The notes under the pieces were generated by a model. That model was not told where the DNA came from, did not search any database, and saw nothing but the letters and a program-made list of their open reading frames with translations. A DNA stretch of 64,000 bases from PALSA-612 sp035652235 (GTDB taxonomy: Bacteria > Actinomycetota > Thermoleophilia > Gaiellales > Gaiellaceae), in the NCBI GenBank assembly GCA_035652235.1, contig DASREE010000017.1:124001-188000 (forward strand), given 5' to 3'. This document shows, in pieces, positions 55,885 to 64,000 of this stretch. Made by a program: the position numbers and the translations under genes. Every line of letters starts with the position of its first letter. Position 1 is the first letter of the stretch.

Positions 55885-56835
55885 GTGCGCGCCCGTGCGC
55901 TCGCCTCCGCCGCCGCGCTCGCCTCGGTGCTCCTGCTCGCCGCGTGCGGCGGCTCGGGTGCCGGCCGCGGCCGTGAAGCGGCCGGTCGGACGCGGGCGAC
56001 GACGCCCGCGCCGGGATCGATCGCGGCGCTGCTCGAACGGCCCGGCCCGACCGTGTCCGCGATCCCCGGCACCGAGGACTATGCTTCCGGGCCGACCCGC
56101 GTCTCGTTCCTGCTCATCGACGGCCAGGGCCGCACGGTCGACCGGCCGCGGGCGAGGGTGTGGGTGGCGCGGTCGGACGACGCGCCGCCGTTCCTGCACA
56201 CGACCGCGGTGCTCGAGCAGATCGGCGCAGCGGGCTCGTCGGAGCCTGCTTCGGGCGAGCTCGCGCACATCTACGTTGCGCGCTTCTCCGTGCCGCGGCC
56301 GGGGATCTACACCCTCGTCGTCGAGCCTGTCGGCGGCCGCCGGGTGCAGGCCGAGCTGCACATCCAGGTGCGCGCGCGGCCGCAGGCGCCCGCGGTCGGC
56401 TCGAAGGCGATCGCCTCCGACACCCCCACCATCCGCAGCGCCCACGGCGACCTCGCCCGTCTGACGACGCGCGTGCCGCCGGACCGCGCCCTCCTCCGCT
56501 ACTCGGTGGCCGAGTCGCTCGCCGCCCACGCGCCGTTCGTGCTCGTCTTCGCCACGCCCAAGTTCTGCACGAGCCGCACGTGCGGGCCGGTGGTCGACGT
56601 CGTCGACGCCGTCCGGCGGCGCTTCGCCGGGACGGCGATCCGCTTCATCCACGTCGAGATCTACAAGCGGAACAACCCGGCGCTCGGCGAGAACCGGTGG
56701 GTGAAGCAGTGGCACCTGCCGACGGAGCCGTGGATCTTCCTCGTCGGCCGCGACGGCCGGATCAAGGCGCGCTTCGAGGGGTCGGTGTCCGTGGGCGAGC
56801 TCGCCGAGGCCGTTCGCCGCAGCCTGGCCGGCTGA
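55885..56835 (+). CDS. Lipoprotein with C-terminal thioredoxin-like domain
   Basis: A 316-residue lipoprotein: signal peptide with lipobox LLAACGG, an Ig-like middle part (RARVWVARSDDAP, ARFSVPRPGIYTLVVEP) and a C-terminal thioredoxin-like domain (FVLVFATPKFCTSRTCGPVVDVV, FIHVEIYKRNN, EPWIFLVGRDGRIKARFEG). The CTSRTC pair (C-x4-C) is not the classic CXXC, so the redox role is inferred. TAGACT lies 6 bases before the GTG (leaderless). Confidence 0.78.
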   Translation: MRARALASAAALASVLLLAACGGSGAGRGREAAGRTRATTPAPGSIAALLERPGPTVSAIPGTEDYASGPTRVSFLLIDGQGRTVDRPRARVWVARSDDAPPFLHTTAVLEQIGAAGSSEPASGELAHIYVARFSVPRPGIYTLVVEPVGGRRVQAELHIQVRARPQAPAVGSKAIASDTPTIRSAHGDLARLTTRVPPDRALLRYSVAESLAAHAPFVLVFATPKFCTSRTCGPVVDVVDAVRRRFAGTAIRFIHVEIYKRNNPALGENRWVKQWHLPTEPWIFLVGRDGRIKARFEGSVSVGELAEAVRRSLAG

Positions 56836-56917
56836 GCCGCGGTCGCTGCGACGGCGCCCCGGCCGCGCCTGCGACAATGGCCTCGACGTCGTCCCTGCCC
56901 GCGACGAGGAGGTCGGC

Positions 56918-57763
56918 ATGAGCACGAACGGCTACGCGAAGGACGTGCTGGTCTCGACGGACTGGCTCGCCGAGCGCCTCGGCGATCCCGCGATCGTCGT
57001 CGCCGAGGTGGACGAGCGCCCGGACCTGTACGACGAGGGGCACATCCCGGGCGCGGTCAAGCTGCACTGGCAGGAGGACCTCCAGGACGCGCTCGAGCGA
57101 GACCTGGTCGACCGGAGCACGTTCGAGGCGCTGATGGCGTCCCGCGGCATCGGCAACGACACGACGGTCGTCCTCTACGGCGACAAGAACAACTGGTTCG
57201 CGGCCTACGCGTACTGGTACCTGAAGATCTACGGGCACGAGGACGTGCGCATCCTCGACGGCGGACGCCAGAAGTGGATCGACGAGGGTCGCGAGCTGAC
57301 GACGGAGGTTCCGCAGCCGGAGCCGGCGTCGTACACCGCGCCCGAGCGGGACGAGTCGATCCGGGTCTTCCGCGACGAGGTGCTCGCCGGGCTCGGCTCG
57401 GAGGACGTCGTCCTCGTCGACGTGCGCAGCCCCCAGGAGTACGCGGGCGAGCTGATCGCGCCGCCCGGCTACGAGCAGGAGGGCGCCTCGCGCGCAGGGC
57501 ACATCCCGGGGGCGCGGTCGATCCCCTGGGCGACGGCGGTGCGCGACGACGGCACCTTCCGGCCGGCCGCCGAGCTGCGGGAGCTGTACGGCGGCAAGGG
57601 GGTGACGCCGGGCCGCGAGGTCCGTGTCTACTGCCGCATCGGCGAGCGCAGCGCGCACACGTGGTTCGTCCTGCGCGAGCTGCTCGGGTACCCGGTGGTG
57701 AAGAACTACGACGGCTCGTGGACCGAGTGGGGGAACCTGGTCGACGTGCCGATCGAGCGCTGA
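56918..57763 (+). CDS. Thiosulfate sulfurtransferase (tandem rhodanese)
   Basis: A 281-residue two-domain rhodanese: the inactive N-terminal domain (YDEGHIPGAVKLHW) and an active C-terminal domain with the catalytic Cys in VYCRIGERSAHTWF. It matches the CysA/SseA type of actinobacteria (thiosulfate or cyanide sulfur transfer). The ATG has a GAGGAGG ribosome site. It lies just upstream of selD. Confidence 0.93.
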   Translation: MSTNGYAKDVLVSTDWLAERLGDPAIVVAEVDERPDLYDEGHIPGAVKLHWQEDLQDALERDLVDRSTFEALMASRGIGNDTTVVLYGDKNNWFAAYAYWYLKIYGHEDVRILDGGRQKWIDEGRELTTEVPQPEPASYTAPERDESIRVFRDEVLAGLGSEDVVLVDVRSPQEYAGELIAPPGYEQEGASRAGHIPGARSIPWATAVRDDGTFRPAAELRELYGGKGVTPGREVRVYCRIGERSAHTWFVLRELLGYPVVKNYDGSWTEWGNLVDVPIER

Positions 57764-57838
57764 CGGCCGCGGCCCGGAGGGCGGCTTCGAGCGACGGTGG
57801 GGAAGCCTCGCGCTGCCCGGGGCGCGTACAGTGACGGC

Positions 57839-58900
57839 GTGCACGCCGGGCTGGACAGCGCCGCCGGGACGGGCGCAGAGTCGGTGCAGCTGACGAGCCT
57901 CGCGGTCGCCGGCGGTTGCGCTGCGAAGTACGCGGCCGGACGGCTCGAGCAGCTCCTCTCCGGGCTCGTGCCGGCCGCAGCCGAGAACCTGCTCGTCGGC
58001 CTCGACCCCGCCGACGACGCCGCCGTCTACCGGCTCGACGGCGAGCGCGCCCTCGTCTGCACGGTCGACTTCTTCCCGCCCGTCGTCGACGACCCGCGCG
58101 ACTTCGGCGCCATCGCCGCCGCGAACGCGCTCAACGACGTCTACGCCATGGGCGGGACGCCGCTCGTCGCGCTCTCGATCGCCGCCTTCCCCGAGCAGCT
58201 GCCGACGGCGGCGCTCGCCGCCATCGTCGGCGGCGCGGACGAGACGGTGCGGAAGGCCGGAGCGGTGCTCGCGGGCGGGCACACGATCCGCGACGACGAG
58301 CCGAAGTACGGGCTGGCGGTCGTCGGCACGGTGCATCCCGACGGGATCTGGCAGAAGTCGACCGCCCGTCCCGGTGACGCCGTCTTCCTGACGAAGCCGC
58401 TCGGCACCGGGCTTGTGCTGCACGGCCACAAGCGCGGGCTCGTCTCCGCCGCGGCGCGCGACGGGGCGGTCGGCTGGATGCGCGCCCTGAACCGGGACGC
58501 AGCCGACGCGCTCCGCCCGTTCGCCCCGAGCGCCGTCACGGACGTGACCGGCTTCGGCCTGGCGGGGCACGCCCACGAGACCGCCTCGCGCAGCGGCGTC
58601 CGCATCCGTCTGGAGCTCGACCGCGTCGCGGTGCTCGAGGGGGCGCTGGACGTCGCCCGGGCGGGCGAGCGGACGGGCGGCGATGCCCGCAACCGCGACT
58701 TCGCCGGCGCCGCCGTCAGCGCCGACGGCGTCGATGCCGAGCTGGTCGCGCTCGCCTTCGACCCGCAGACCTCGGGCGGTCTGCTCGTCTGCCTGCCGGC
58801 CGAGCGCGCTGCGACGCTGCAGGCCTCGTTCGACGCACGCGGCCTGCACCTGCGCCGCATCGGCCGCGTCGAGGAGGGCGAAGGAGTCGTGCTCGAGTAG
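57839..58900 (+). CDS. selD: Selenide, water dikinase (selenophosphate synthetase)
   Basis: A 353-residue SelD. The glycine-rich N-terminus carries the catalytic Cys and Lys as GGCAAKY (E. coli SelD has GCGCK), the ATP- and metal-binding Asp residues lie in VGLDPADDAAVYRL and TVDFFPPVVDDPRDFG, with NALNDVYAMGGTPL and AGGHTIRDDEPKYGL. It supplies selenophosphate for selenocysteine, which fits the UGA-containing formate dehydrogenase at 22 kb. GTG 57839 follows TACAGT by 6 bases. Heme A synthase starts one base after its stop. Confidence 0.92.
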   Translation: MHAGLDSAAGTGAESVQLTSLAVAGGCAAKYAAGRLEQLLSGLVPAAAENLLVGLDPADDAAVYRLDGERALVCTVDFFPPVVDDPRDFGAIAAANALNDVYAMGGTPLVALSIAAFPEQLPTAALAAIVGGADETVRKAGAVLAGGHTIRDDEPKYGLAVVGTVHPDGIWQKSTARPGDAVFLTKPLGTGLVLHGHKRGLVSAAARDGAVGWMRALNRDAADALRPFAPSAVTDVTGFGLAGHAHETASRSGVRIRLELDRVAVLEGALDVARAGERTGGDARNRDFAGAAVSADGVDAELVALAFDPQTSGGLLVCLPAERAATLQASFDARGLHLRRIGRVEEGEGVVLE

Positions 58901-58901
58901 C

Positions 58902-59831
58902 GTGCACGTCGCGGCCAGCCGCATCGAGCGGTTCCGCACCGCGCCCGCGACGCCGGAGCTCTTCCGGGCCTCGGCGCTCGCGACCGTCGTCGGCCTCTAC
59001 CTCGTCGTCTCGACGGGAGCGGTCGTGCGGCTCACCGCCTCCGGGCTCGGCTGCGACAACTGGCCGCGGTGCGGCAACACGCCCTTCCCGGAGAAGGGCG
59101 GGCACGCCTTCATCGAGTTCGGCAACCGGGTGATCGCCCTGTGCGCGATCGTGGCCACCCTCGTCTGCTGGCTCGCCGCCCGGCGCACCCCCCGGCTCGC
59201 GCCGTGGGTGCGGGCGCTTGCGCTCGCCGTCTTCCTCGGCAGCGTCGCACAGATCCCGCTCGGGGGCCTGACGGTCATCTTCCACCTGAACCCGCTGCTC
59301 GTGATGGCGCACTTCCTGCTTGCCGTGCTCGTGCTGGGAGGCGCGGTCGTGCTCGGGCTCGAGGCGCACCGGCTGGTGGCGGGGGGCGCGGCGCCGGTCG
59401 GTCGGGCGTGGCTGCGGCGGGCCGGCGTCGCCCTCGGCGTCGCCTGCTTCGTGCTCGTCGTCACGGGCGCCTTCGCCACCGCCGCCGGCCCCCACCCCGG
59501 CGGATCGGACGTGCACCGGCTGGGAGAGGCGCTTCGCTCGACGCGCGTCCACGCCGTTACCACCCTCGTCTTCGCCGTTTCGTTCCTCGCCCTGCTCACG
59601 TGGCTCCAGCAGCGGCGGCACGAGCTCCCGCGGGTCGCGAACGCGGCGCTCGGGCTGCTCGCCCTGCTGGGGGCGCAGGTCGCGGTCGGAGAGGTGCAGT
59701 ACCACACCGGCCTCCCCTGGTGGCTCGTGCTCGTGCACGTGTCCGTCGCTGCCGCCGTGTGGGCGTGGACCGTGGGCTTCGTCTGGCTCCTGCACAGGCC
59801 GCCCGCCTCCTTCGCCGAGTGCGGCACGTAG
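58902..59831 (+). CDS. ctaA: Heme A synthase (COX15/CtaA family)
   Basis: A 309-residue eight-helix membrane protein converting heme O to heme A for aa3-type oxidases. GAVVRLTASGLGCDNWPRC is the family signature; paired histidines appear in NPLLVMAHFLLAVL, STRVHAVTTLVFAVSF and LVLVHVSVAAAVW. GTG 58902 lies one base after the selD stop, so it depends on that transcript. Confidence 0.9.
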   Translation: MHVAASRIERFRTAPATPELFRASALATVVGLYLVVSTGAVVRLTASGLGCDNWPRCGNTPFPEKGGHAFIEFGNRVIALCAIVATLVCWLAARRTPRLAPWVRALALAVFLGSVAQIPLGGLTVIFHLNPLLVMAHFLLAVLVLGGAVVLGLEAHRLVAGGAAPVGRAWLRRAGVALGVACFVLVVTGAFATAAGPHPGGSDVHRLGEALRSTRVHAVTTLVFAVSFLALLTWLQQRRHELPRVANAALGLLALLGAQVAVGEVQYHTGLPWWLVLVHVSVAAAVWAWTVGFVWLLHRPPASFAECGT

Positions 59832-59840
59832 ACTGGTCCC

Positions 59841-60731
59841 GTGTCCGGCGAGCTCCGGATCGAGTATCACCCGACGCTCGAACGGCCGGTGATGGTCGCC
59901 GCCTTCCGTGGCTGGAACGACGGCGCTCAGGGTGCCTCGCTCGCCGGCGGCTACCTGGCTCGCGTGTGGTCGGCGCGGAAGTTCGCCGACGTCGACCCGG
60001 AGGAGTTCTTCGACTTCCAGGCGACCCGTCCGGTCGTGTCGCTCGTCGACGGGCTGACGAGGCAGCTCGACTGGCCGGAGAACGCCTTCTACCACGCCCG
60101 CCCGCACGGCCTCGACCGCGACGCCGTCCTCGTCCTCGGCGTCGAGCCGAACCTGCGCTGGCGCCGCTTCACGGAGCTGATCGTCGGCGTCGCCCGCGAG
60201 CACAGGGTGGAGCTCGTCGTCACGCTCGGCGCGCTCCTCGCCGACGTCCCGCACACGCGCTCGGCGCCCGTGACCGGCACGGCGAGCGACCCCGAGCTCG
60301 TCCAGCGCCTCGGACTGCAGGCGTCCCGCTACGAGGGGCCGACGGGGATCGTGGGCGTCCTCCACGACGCCTGCCGTCGGGCGGGGCTGCCGTCCGTCAG
60401 CCTGTGGGCGGCCGTGCCGCACTACGTGTCGCTGTCGCCGAGCCCGCGCGCCGCGCTCGCCCTGTGCGAGCGCCTCGGCTCGCTGCTCGGCGCGCCGATC
60501 GACGTCGGAGAGCTGGAGCAGGCGGTCGACGCCTACACGCGCCGGGTCACGGAGGCGGTCGCCTCGGACGAGGAGACGGCCGAGTACGTGCAGGAGCTTG
60601 AGCGCCGCGCGGAGATGATCGACGAGAGCGACCTGCCGAGCGGCGACACGCTCGCAGAGCAGCTGACGCGCTTCCTCCGCGAGCGCGACGAGCAGGAGGA
60701 GCCACCGGACACGGCCCGCGGCGAGCAGTAG
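59841..60731 (+). CDS. PAC2-family protein
   Basis: A 296-residue PAC2 (proteasome-assembly-chaperone-like) protein: MVAAFRGWNDGAQGASLAGGYLA, FFDFQATRPVV, VTLGALLADVPHTRSAPVTG, GIVGVLHDACRRAGLPSVSLWAAVPHYV. Bacterial members have unclear roles and occur with or without proteasomes. TAGACT precedes the GTG by 6 bases. The tail is Glu-rich. Confidence 0.88.
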   Translation: MSGELRIEYHPTLERPVMVAAFRGWNDGAQGASLAGGYLARVWSARKFADVDPEEFFDFQATRPVVSLVDGLTRQLDWPENAFYHARPHGLDRDAVLVLGVEPNLRWRRFTELIVGVAREHRVELVVTLGALLADVPHTRSAPVTGTASDPELVQRLGLQASRYEGPTGIVGVLHDACRRAGLPSVSLWAAVPHYVSLSPSPRAALALCERLGSLLGAPIDVGELEQAVDAYTRRVTEAVASDEETAEYVQELERRAEMIDESDLPSGDTLAEQLTRFLRERDEQEEPPDTARGEQ

Positions 60732-60746
60732 CGGCCGGGCGGCAGT

Positions 60747-61039
60747 TTCGTCCGCAACCGGCTCAAGGTCGCCTCGGCGATCGCTCGCGCTGCGCAGTAG
60801 GAGCGCGGCAGCCTCGCCGGCTACCTGTGGGAGCCGGTCGGCGGCGAGCTGATCGTCGGCTGCTGGCGGACGCTCGCCGAGGTGCCGGCCGAGACGGCCG
60901 AGGCGCGCTCAGCAGGGACGTGAAGCGGCGCGGCTTCCGCTTCGTCGGCCCGACCGTCTGCTACGCGTTCATGCAGGCGGCCGGGCTCGTGAACGGCCAC
61001 CTCCTCGGCTGCTTCCGCCGCGACGTGGTCCGCGCCTGA
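60747..61039 (+). pseudogene. tag: Decayed DNA-3-methyladenine glycosylase I (tag) fragment
   Basis: Translation with one stop and one frameshift recovers the C-terminal half of Tag: FVRNRLKVASAIARA, then a TAG stop (near 60798), GSLAGYLWEPVGG, then after a frame change LSRDVKRRGFRFVGPTVCYAFMQAAGLVNGHLLGCF, ending at TGA 61039. The N-terminal half is absent. It was once an adenine-alkylation repair enzyme and is now inactive. Confidence 0.8.
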
Positions 61040-61081
61040 GCTCGTCGCGTCCGAGGCGGCGGCGAGGGCTCGTCGACGCCG

Positions 61082-62254
61082 TCAGCGCCGGCAGCGCCGG
61101 GGCGGCGTGAGCTCGACGACGTGCCGGGGCTGTCCGCTCCCGTCGAGGATGTACAGCCGCTGCGCGGCTGCGTCGACGCCGAGGAGATCCGGCTCCAGCG
61201 AGGGCGGCAGTCGCGTGCTCGCCCGCACCTTGCCGGTCTGGGCATCGATGCAGGCGACGAAACGCCCCTGGTTCGCGAGCCACAGCGCGCCGCCGCCGTA
61301 GACCGTCTCGCCCCACATCGCCCAGTGGAAGAGGCGGCCCCCGTCGGTGAAGACGCCGAGGCCGGGCGGAGCGACCAGCGCGAGGTCGCGCTGGCGGAGG
61401 TGGATCGTGACGCCGAGGTTGCCGGTGTTGAACGACGCCCACACGCCGCCCGGGACGGCGGTGAGGGCGGCGCCTGCCGTCGAGAAGGCGATCGGGCCGC
61501 GGCTCGCGTGGGCGAGCAGGCGCCCCGAGACGGCGTCGTACTCGAACAGCTCGGCGCCCGCGATCCCGCCGTCGGCGGCGTGCGCGGCCGAGACGTACAG
61601 GGAGCGCCCGCTCGGGTCGACCGCGACCTGACCGGTCCGGAGTCGGGCGGGCAGCGTGATGTGTGCCAACGTCGCGCCGGTGGCGGCGTCGATCCGGAGC
61701 AGCGTTCGCGAGCTTCCGATCCATACGGAGCCGTCGGGGCCCGTGGCGAGCGCGACACCGGCGCAGGGATCCGAGCCTGTCGGCAGACGGACGGCGCGGA
61801 CGACCGCCAGCCGTCGTGGGTCGACCTCGACCAGGCGAGGCTGCCGCACGCACGAGGGGAAGAGCCACACGCGGCCGGCGGCGACCGCCAGGGCATCCAG
61901 CGAGAAGCGCGGCCCGCGGCGGACGACGCCCGTCTCCAGGCTCGTTCGCTCGAGGAGGAAGGGGCCGCGCAGGCGTGGCGTCTGCGAGACCGAGGTGAAG
62001 AGGTAGCCGCCGCTCAGCACCTGGCTGGAGACGTTCGGGGATTCGACCACGAGCGAGCGCGCGGGCCACGCCGGCGCCGCGCGGCCGGCTGCGAGGCTCC
62101 CAGCGGTCCGCCTCCCGGCGAGCGAGCCGGTCGCCGGCTCGCCGGCGCTCGCCGAGGCGAGGGCGAGCAGCGCGCAGGCGGCCAGCCGCACGGCCGGGCG
62201 CCGGCTCGCCGGCGCTCTCGCCGGTCGGCCGACGCTGGCGTGCACCCGTAGCAC
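61082..62254 (-). CDS. Secreted beta-propeller-like protein
   Basis: A 390-residue protein with an N-terminal signal (LAACALLALASASAG) and repeated strand motifs with Asp-rich turns (GRVWLFPSC, DPRRLAVVRAV, GSVWIGSSRTLLRIDAATGATL, SGRSLYVSAAHA, GGALWLANQGRFVACIDAQTGKV), as in YVTN/PQQ-like propellers. Function unknown. GTG 62254 follows TATCGT by 9 bases (leaderless). Confidence 0.65.
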   Translation of the reverse strand: MLRVHASVGRPARAPASRRPAVRLAACALLALASASAGEPATGSLAGRRTAGSLAAGRAAPAWPARSLVVESPNVSSQVLSGGYLFTSVSQTPRLRGPFLLERTSLETGVVRRGPRFSLDALAVAAGRVWLFPSCVRQPRLVEVDPRRLAVVRAVRLPTGSDPCAGVALATGPDGSVWIGSSRTLLRIDAATGATLAHITLPARLRTGQVAVDPSGRSLYVSAAHAADGGIAGAELFEYDAVSGRLLAHASRGPIAFSTAGAALTAVPGGVWASFNTGNLGVTIHLRQRDLALVAPPGLGVFTDGGRLFHWAMWGETVYGGGALWLANQGRFVACIDAQTGKVRASTRLPPSLEPDLLGVDAAAQRLYILDGSGQPRHVVELTPPRRCRR

Positions 62255-62333
62255 CGCTCGCGCACGATACCCATCGCCCGGGGGGACGAAGCCGGCCGGG
62301 CGCGCACCCCGGGCCCGGTCCACGTGCCGCTCG

Positions 62334-63995
62334 CTAGCCGAACGTGAAGGCGTAGGCCGAGAGGCCCGGCGTGAAGCGCAGCTCGAGGCTGCCGTCCGTG
62401 TCGCGGCCCTGGTCGAGCAGCGTGTACAGGCGGTCCTCCGTCACGCGCAGGCGGTGCAGCAGCCGGCCGTCGACGACGACCGTCACGACGCCGCGTCCGC
62501 CGAGGACGAGGTGCACCCGGCGCGCGTGGAAGCGGAGCGCGAGGCGCGCCTCCTGCCCGGCGACGATGCGCTGCCCCTCGACGCGCCAGGCGCCGCCGTA
62601 GGCGAGCTCCCCCTGCCCGAGCGAGCGCGGTAGGCGGTAGCGGGCGAGGGCGTTCTCGCGCAGCGGCGAGCCCGCGTACTGCGAGGGGTCGAGGCGGTCG
62701 TAGCCCAGGTACGTCTCCGGGGTGAGGCGGTAGTACGGGGTCTCGTCGGGCATGCGCAGCGCGGCCGGAAGCGAGCGGTTGCGCTCGGCGAGCAGGCTGC
62801 GGATGCGGTTTTCGGTCTCCGCGTAGCGCCCCTCGCCGAAGTGGGCGGCGCGGACGTGCCCTCGTGCGTCGATCAGATACTCCGCCGGCCAGTACTGGTT
62901 CCCGTACGCCTGCCAGGTGCCGTAGGCGTTGTCGATCGCCACCGGGTAGCGGATGCCGAGCTGGCGGGTCGCCCGGCGGACGTTCGCCACCTCGTGCTCG
63001 AACGCAAACTCCGGCGTGTGCACGCCGACGACCACGAGCCCGTCCTTCGCGTACGTCCGCTCCCATGCCTCGAGGTACGGGAACGTGCGCAGGCAGTTGA
63101 TGCACGAGTAGGTCCAGAAGTCGACGAGCACGACCCGTCCGCGCAGGCGCGCGAGGGAGAGCGGCCGGCCGCCGGGGGTGTTCAGCCAGCGCGCGATGTT
63201 CGTGAAGTCGGGCGCCGGCCCGTAGTCCGGGAGGCCGCTCGCCGGCCCGGGCCTGCGCGTCGTACGCCGCTCGACGACGCTCGCGCCTCGGCGGAACTGG
63301 CTGCGGCCGTAGGCGCTCGCCTCGCTGTGCTCCTGCAGGAAGCTCGTCCAGCCGGGGAGCCAGCGCTGCAGCCGCGTGTCGAGGTCGAAGACGAGCCCGA
63401 ACGCGCCCGCGGCGACCACGAGCCCGAGCACGGCGCGGAAGCGCCCGACGCCCGCCCGGATGCGGCCCGAGGCGCTCCGGCCGCCGATGGCGATCGCGAG
63501 CAGCACGACCGCCGCGCCCAGCGTGTACGCGACCGCGACGGCGATCGTCTTCACGCCGAAGTCGACGGACGCCGCCGAGCTCGTGACGAAGGCGATGGCG
63601 GGACCGCCGCACGGGACGAAGACGAAGCCGAGCGCGCAGCCGAGCACAAAGCCGCCGCCGAGGTCGCTCGACGGCCCGCGTCCGAGCCGGGCGAGCGGCC
63701 GCTCGAGGAGCGCGCCGAGGCCCGGGACGAGGAGCGTGGCCGCGACGAGGAAGAGGAGACCGATGGAGATGTTCCGGAGCAGGTCCTGCGGCAGGCCCAG
63801 CCGGTCGAGCACCCAGACGGCGAACAGGACGGAGACGAGGAAGCAGGTTGCGAGGCCGGCGACGATCGCGAACGGCCGTCGCCGGCCGCCGCTCGCGCCG
63901 CCCGCGAGCACGATCGGCAGCACCGGCAGGACGCAGGGAGAGATCGCCGTGATCAGGCCCGCGACGAACGCCAGCGCGACCGCTACGGCGAGCAT
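62334..63995 (-). CDS. DipZ-like CcdA-thioredoxin thiol oxidoreductase
   Basis: A 553-residue membrane protein. The CcdA-like N-terminal six-helix domain has ISPCVLPVLPIVL and FVPCGGPAIAF, the cysteines that shuttle electrons across the membrane. A TlpA-like thioredoxin domain follows (LVDFWTYSCINCLRTFPYLEAW with CINC) and a carbohydrate-binding-like jelly-roll at the C-terminus. Matches mycobacterial DipZ in architecture. The ATG lies at the window edge, so an upstream start cannot be excluded. Confidence 0.9.
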   Translation of the reverse strand: MLAVAVALAFVAGLITAISPCVLPVLPIVLAGGASGGRRRPFAIVAGLATCFLVSVLFAVWVLDRLGLPQDLLRNISIGLLFLVAATLLVPGLGALLERPLARLGRGPSSDLGGGFVLGCALGFVFVPCGGPAIAFVTSSAASVDFGVKTIAVAVAYTLGAAVVLLAIAIGGRSASGRIRAGVGRFRAVLGLVVAAGAFGLVFDLDTRLQRWLPGWTSFLQEHSEASAYGRSQFRRGASVVERRTTRRPGPASGLPDYGPAPDFTNIARWLNTPGGRPLSLARLRGRVVLVDFWTYSCINCLRTFPYLEAWERTYAKDGLVVVGVHTPEFAFEHEVANVRRATRQLGIRYPVAIDNAYGTWQAYGNQYWPAEYLIDARGHVRAAHFGEGRYAETENRIRSLLAERNRSLPAALRMPDETPYYRLTPETYLGYDRLDPSQYAGSPLRENALARYRLPRSLGQGELAYGGAWRVEGQRIVAGQEARLALRFHARRVHLVLGGRGVVTVVVDGRLLHRLRVTEDRLYTLLDQGRDTDGSLELRFTPGLSAYAFTFG

Positions 63996-64000
63996 GCGAC

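Overview
The window is high-GC bacterial chromosome, most likely from an actinomycete-type organism of the class Thermoleophilia (Gaiellales/Solirubrobacterales-like). This placement is an inference. It rests on GC-rich codon use, many GTG and TTG starts, a CtpE-like P-type ATPase, a SigR/RsrA-like pair, and a TANNNT (-10) hexamer lying only 6-10 bases upstream of about 25 start codons, which implies widespread leaderless transcription. I saw no rRNA, tRNA, CRISPR array, prophage or intact insertion sequence. The content is mostly housekeeping, redox and regulatory genes.

Layout. 1-3.7 kb: the 5' part of a NuoE-like subunit (cut by the window edge), an ACT-domain malic enzyme, and a CBS-domain cluster. 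3.7-7.4 kb (minus): a tightly overlapping seven-gene redox operon with ApbE flavin transferase, a ferric-reductase-like membrane protein, a ferredoxin, a ferredoxin reductase and three small membrane-anchored proteins. 7.6-12 kb (minus): a SufR-like regulator, an FAD reductase, a CDP-alcohol phosphatidyltransferase, FolE and a RibD-C-type reductase. 12-19.1 kb: two two-component systems around a CtpE-like ATPase. 19.2-24.8 kb: aconitase, and divergently a formate dehydrogenase catalytic subunit whose active-site codon is an in-frame UGA (selenocysteine). 24.8-33.7 kb: TetR and SnoaL-like genes, BirA, an MMPL transporter, a GerMN/Gmad2 lipoprotein, a DrrAB-like ABC exporter, and a ZIP transporter sharing a perfect 21-bp palindrome with a Fur/Zur-type repressor. 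33.7-38.9 kb: M20 peptidase, HtrA-like protease, YbdK-like ligase, an HMA protein, and a SigR/RsrA-like pair. 38.9-47.7 kb: MocA-like protein, cyclophilin, amidohydrolase, aminopeptidase P, acetyl-CoA synthetase, M16 peptidase and a cysteine-desulfurase-like protein. 48-54 kb: NAD synthase, an acyl-CoA synthetase, and an MFS exporter with its TetR. 54.2-55.8 kb: an XRE-TPR regulator followed by a 27-residue peptide gene with a strong ribosome-binding site. 55.9-64 kb: redox lipoprotein, rhodanese, SelD, heme A synthase, PAC2 protein, a decayed tag pseudogene, a secreted propeller-like protein, and a DipZ-like thiol oxidoreductase.

How the parts fit. The selenocysteine formate dehydrogenase, SelD (selenophosphate), the MocA-like enzyme (molybdenum cofactor) and the NuoE-like subunit form a plausible but dispersed formate-oxidation set. 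The most unusual candidate system is the XRE-TPR regulator plus short peptide, whose layout resembles the Rap/Phr or RNPP peptide-signalling cassettes of Firmicutes. The ApbE operon is a second candidate, because it lacks a recognisable flavinylation target.
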